Shown here in pieces: positions 13,491 through 14,753 of a DNA stretch of 14,753 bases. The stretch is from NCBI GenBank assembly GCA_025361465.1, contig JANYAG010000022.1:1-14753 (forward strand), read 5' to 3'. The stretch is from Gemmatimonadota bacterium (lineage in GTDB: Bacteria > Gemmatimonadota > Gemmatimonadetes > Gemmatimonadales > GWC2-71-9). Below the pieces are notes generated by a model. It saw only the letters and a program-made list of their open reading frames with translations, was not told the origin of the DNA and did no database searches. The first letter of the stretch is position 1; every line of letters starts with the position of its first letter. The translations under genes and the position numbers were made by a program.

Positions 13491-14753
13491 GTCTTCAGTT
13501 CCTTCTTCTTCGCAGCCGGGAAGAGGACGTTGTTGAGGATGAGTCGATAGCCCGGCGAGTGCGGGTGCAGCGACAGGTCGGTCGGCGCATCGCCGATGGC
13601 GTGCTGTGGATCCTCGGGATCGTGCCCGCCGAGGAAGGTCCACGTTCCCTTGCCCCGCTCACCGTGAATGTACTTCACCCACGGGGCACTTGGCTCCTCG
13701 GCCAGCACGATCAGCCCCGGCTTGAGCACCCGCCGGCGGAACGAGGTCGTGATGCCGTAGAAATCCGGGATCACCCGCCGGTGGTTCTGCACCAGCATGG
13801 TGGCGACCGGATCGATCTTCGCGGAAAAGTTGAACAACTCGAATGCCCCGAGCGGTCGCCGATCGGGACTATTGACCCAATGCCCGTCGATGTCGCTGAA
13901 CACCGCCAGGGAGGGCGACAGTTCGAGCCTGGCGTCCTGGAACGCCAGGGCCTTGTCCCAGTGCATCTTCGCCGAGGCGTCGGGATCGATCGGCGTTCCG
14001 TCGGCGTAGGCCGCCGCGATGTCCACCCCTTCGCTCGCCAGCGCCAGATCGAGCGTCTCCGTGGCGGTACACATCGCGAAGAGAAACCCGCCGCGCTCCA
14101 CGAAGCCCGCCATGCGCTGAGCCACGGCGCGCTTGAGGTCGGGTACCGTGGCGAAGCCGAGCCGCGAGGCGGCATCGCGCTGCAACGCCATCATGGACTG
14201 GAGCCACGGCGCGCCCGCGTAGCTCACCACGAATTTCGAGAACTGACCGGTGAAGTCCTCGTGGTGCAAGTGAAGCCAGTCGTAATTCGTGAGCTTGTCC
14301 CCGATGACATCAAAGTCCCAGACCCGGTCATAGGTGATCCCGGCATACTCGAGCGCCATCGTCACGGCGTCGTCCCATGGCTGCGCGCCTGGGGGACTGT
14401 ACACCGCGACGCGCGGAACCTTCTCGAGCAGGATGGCATCCATGTTGTTGGCGACGACCTCACCCTTGATCGCCGCGATCGCCGCGTCGTCGGCGCGCTC
14501 GAGCGTCACGCCGGCAAGGGCCGCCTCGCGCCTGACGCGTTCGCTGGCGGCCAGGACGAAGCTCCCGCCACGGTAGTTGAGGAGCCACTCGCCCTTGTCG
14601 CCCTGCTCGAGCGCCCGGAACGCCAGGCCGTACGCCTTGAGGTGATCTCCCTGGGCATCATCCATCGGCACCAGGAACCAGGAGTCCCGGCGCGAGGGCC
14701 TGAAGAGACGGCCTCGCGGCAACAGCAGGCCGCTGCCGAGCACCAGACCACCC
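13487..14753 (-). CDS. Asparagine-synthetase-B-like protein of unknown function (5' end probably outside window)
   Basis: At least 418 residues. It contains WFLVPMDDAQGDHLKAYGLA and then EWLLNYRGGSFVL, which I recall as typical of a Bacteroidota/Gemmatimonadota family that databases often label 'asparagine synthetase B'. None of the true AsnB features (N-terminal Cys2, PP-loop SGGxDS) are visible, so the label is doubtful. Residues near 110 (VPRVAVYSPPGAQPWDDAV) and GGFLFAMCTATETLDLAL resemble a class I glutamine-amidotransferase-like fold, with a Cys at the nucleophile-like place. The GTG at 14743 could start it, but the frame stays open to the window edge and reads a hydrophobic GGLVLGSGLLL. 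The real start, possibly a signal peptide or membrane anchor, is therefore probably further right. It is the first visible gene of the long minus-strand unit and its stop overlaps the start of the JAMM-helicase. Confidence 0.72.
   Translation of the reverse strand, partial: GGLVLGSGLLLPRGRLFRPSRRDSWFLVPMDDAQGDHLKAYGLAFRALEQGDKGEWLLNYRGGSFVLAASERVRREAALAGVTLERADDAAIAAIKGEVVANNMDAILLEKVPRVAVYSPPGAQPWDDAVTMALEYAGITYDRVWDFDVIGDKLTNYDWLHLHHEDFTGQFSKFVVSYAGAPWLQSMMALQRDAASRLGFATVPDLKRAVAQRMAGFVERGGFLFAMCTATETLDLALASEGVDIAAAYADGTPIDPDASAKMHWDKALAFQDARLELSPSLAVFSDIDGHWVNSPDRRPLGAFELFNFSAKIDPVATMLVQNHRRVIPDFYGITTSFRRRVLKPGLIVLAEEPSAPWVKYIHGERGKGTWTFLGGHDPEDPQHAIGDAPTDLSLHPHSPGYRLILNNVLFPAAKKKELKT

Noticed and set aside
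12369..13550. 393-codon open frame on the plus strand opposite the helicase N-terminal half
   Set aside because: Antisense to a helicase with intact motifs; composition is typical of a GC-rich shadow and no ribosome binding site or homology is visible.

Overview
The window is a GC-rich, gene-dense bacterial chromosome segment of housekeeping character. Gene content, protein style and gene order (a lysine/DAP gene cluster, a DapL-type aminotransferase, a secreted M28 peptidase of an unusual subfamily, an 'asparagine synthetase B-like' protein) suggest Gemmatimonadota or a close relative. That assignment is inference from remembered family resemblance, not from a search. There is no phage, transposon, CRISPR or integration signature, and no gene-free stretch longer than about 100 bases.

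Left block (1-2553, minus strand): an operon reading M20 deacylase (dapE/argE/lysK-like) -> aspartate kinase lysC -> dapB (cut by the left edge). Each junction is a 4-base stop/start overlap, which fits one translationally coupled lysine/diaminopimelate unit.

Middle block (2656-6069, plus strand): tRNA-Ser(UGA), a secreted DUF4412-like protein, a lipoprotein of the cobalamin/iron-siderophore binding-protein family, tRNA-Ser(GCU) with a readable promoter, a heptamer-based palindrome that can act as a terminator, and gltX. gltX converges on the next block with a 20-base overlap of coding ends.

Right block (6050-14753, minus strand): one compact seven-gene unit. Order of transcription: an asparagine-synthetase-B-like protein (open at the right edge), a DinG-type iron-sulfur helicase with an N-terminal JAMM/RadC-like domain, a fumarylacetoacetate-hydrolase-family enzyme, an LL-diaminopimelate aminotransferase-like protein, a single-pass membrane protein of unknown function, a small unknown protein, and a secreted M28 metallopeptidase. 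Junctions overlap or are within about 10 bases, so they are probably co-transcribed although their roles look unrelated.

The most interesting item is the JAMM-DinG fusion, in which both parts keep their signature residues. Its start is also odd: a rare CTG overlapping the upstream stop, or else a 157-base overlap. Other items are the coexistence of DapE-like and DapL-like genes, the heptamer palindrome between tRNA-Ser and gltX, and a coupled pair of unknown envelope-type genes.
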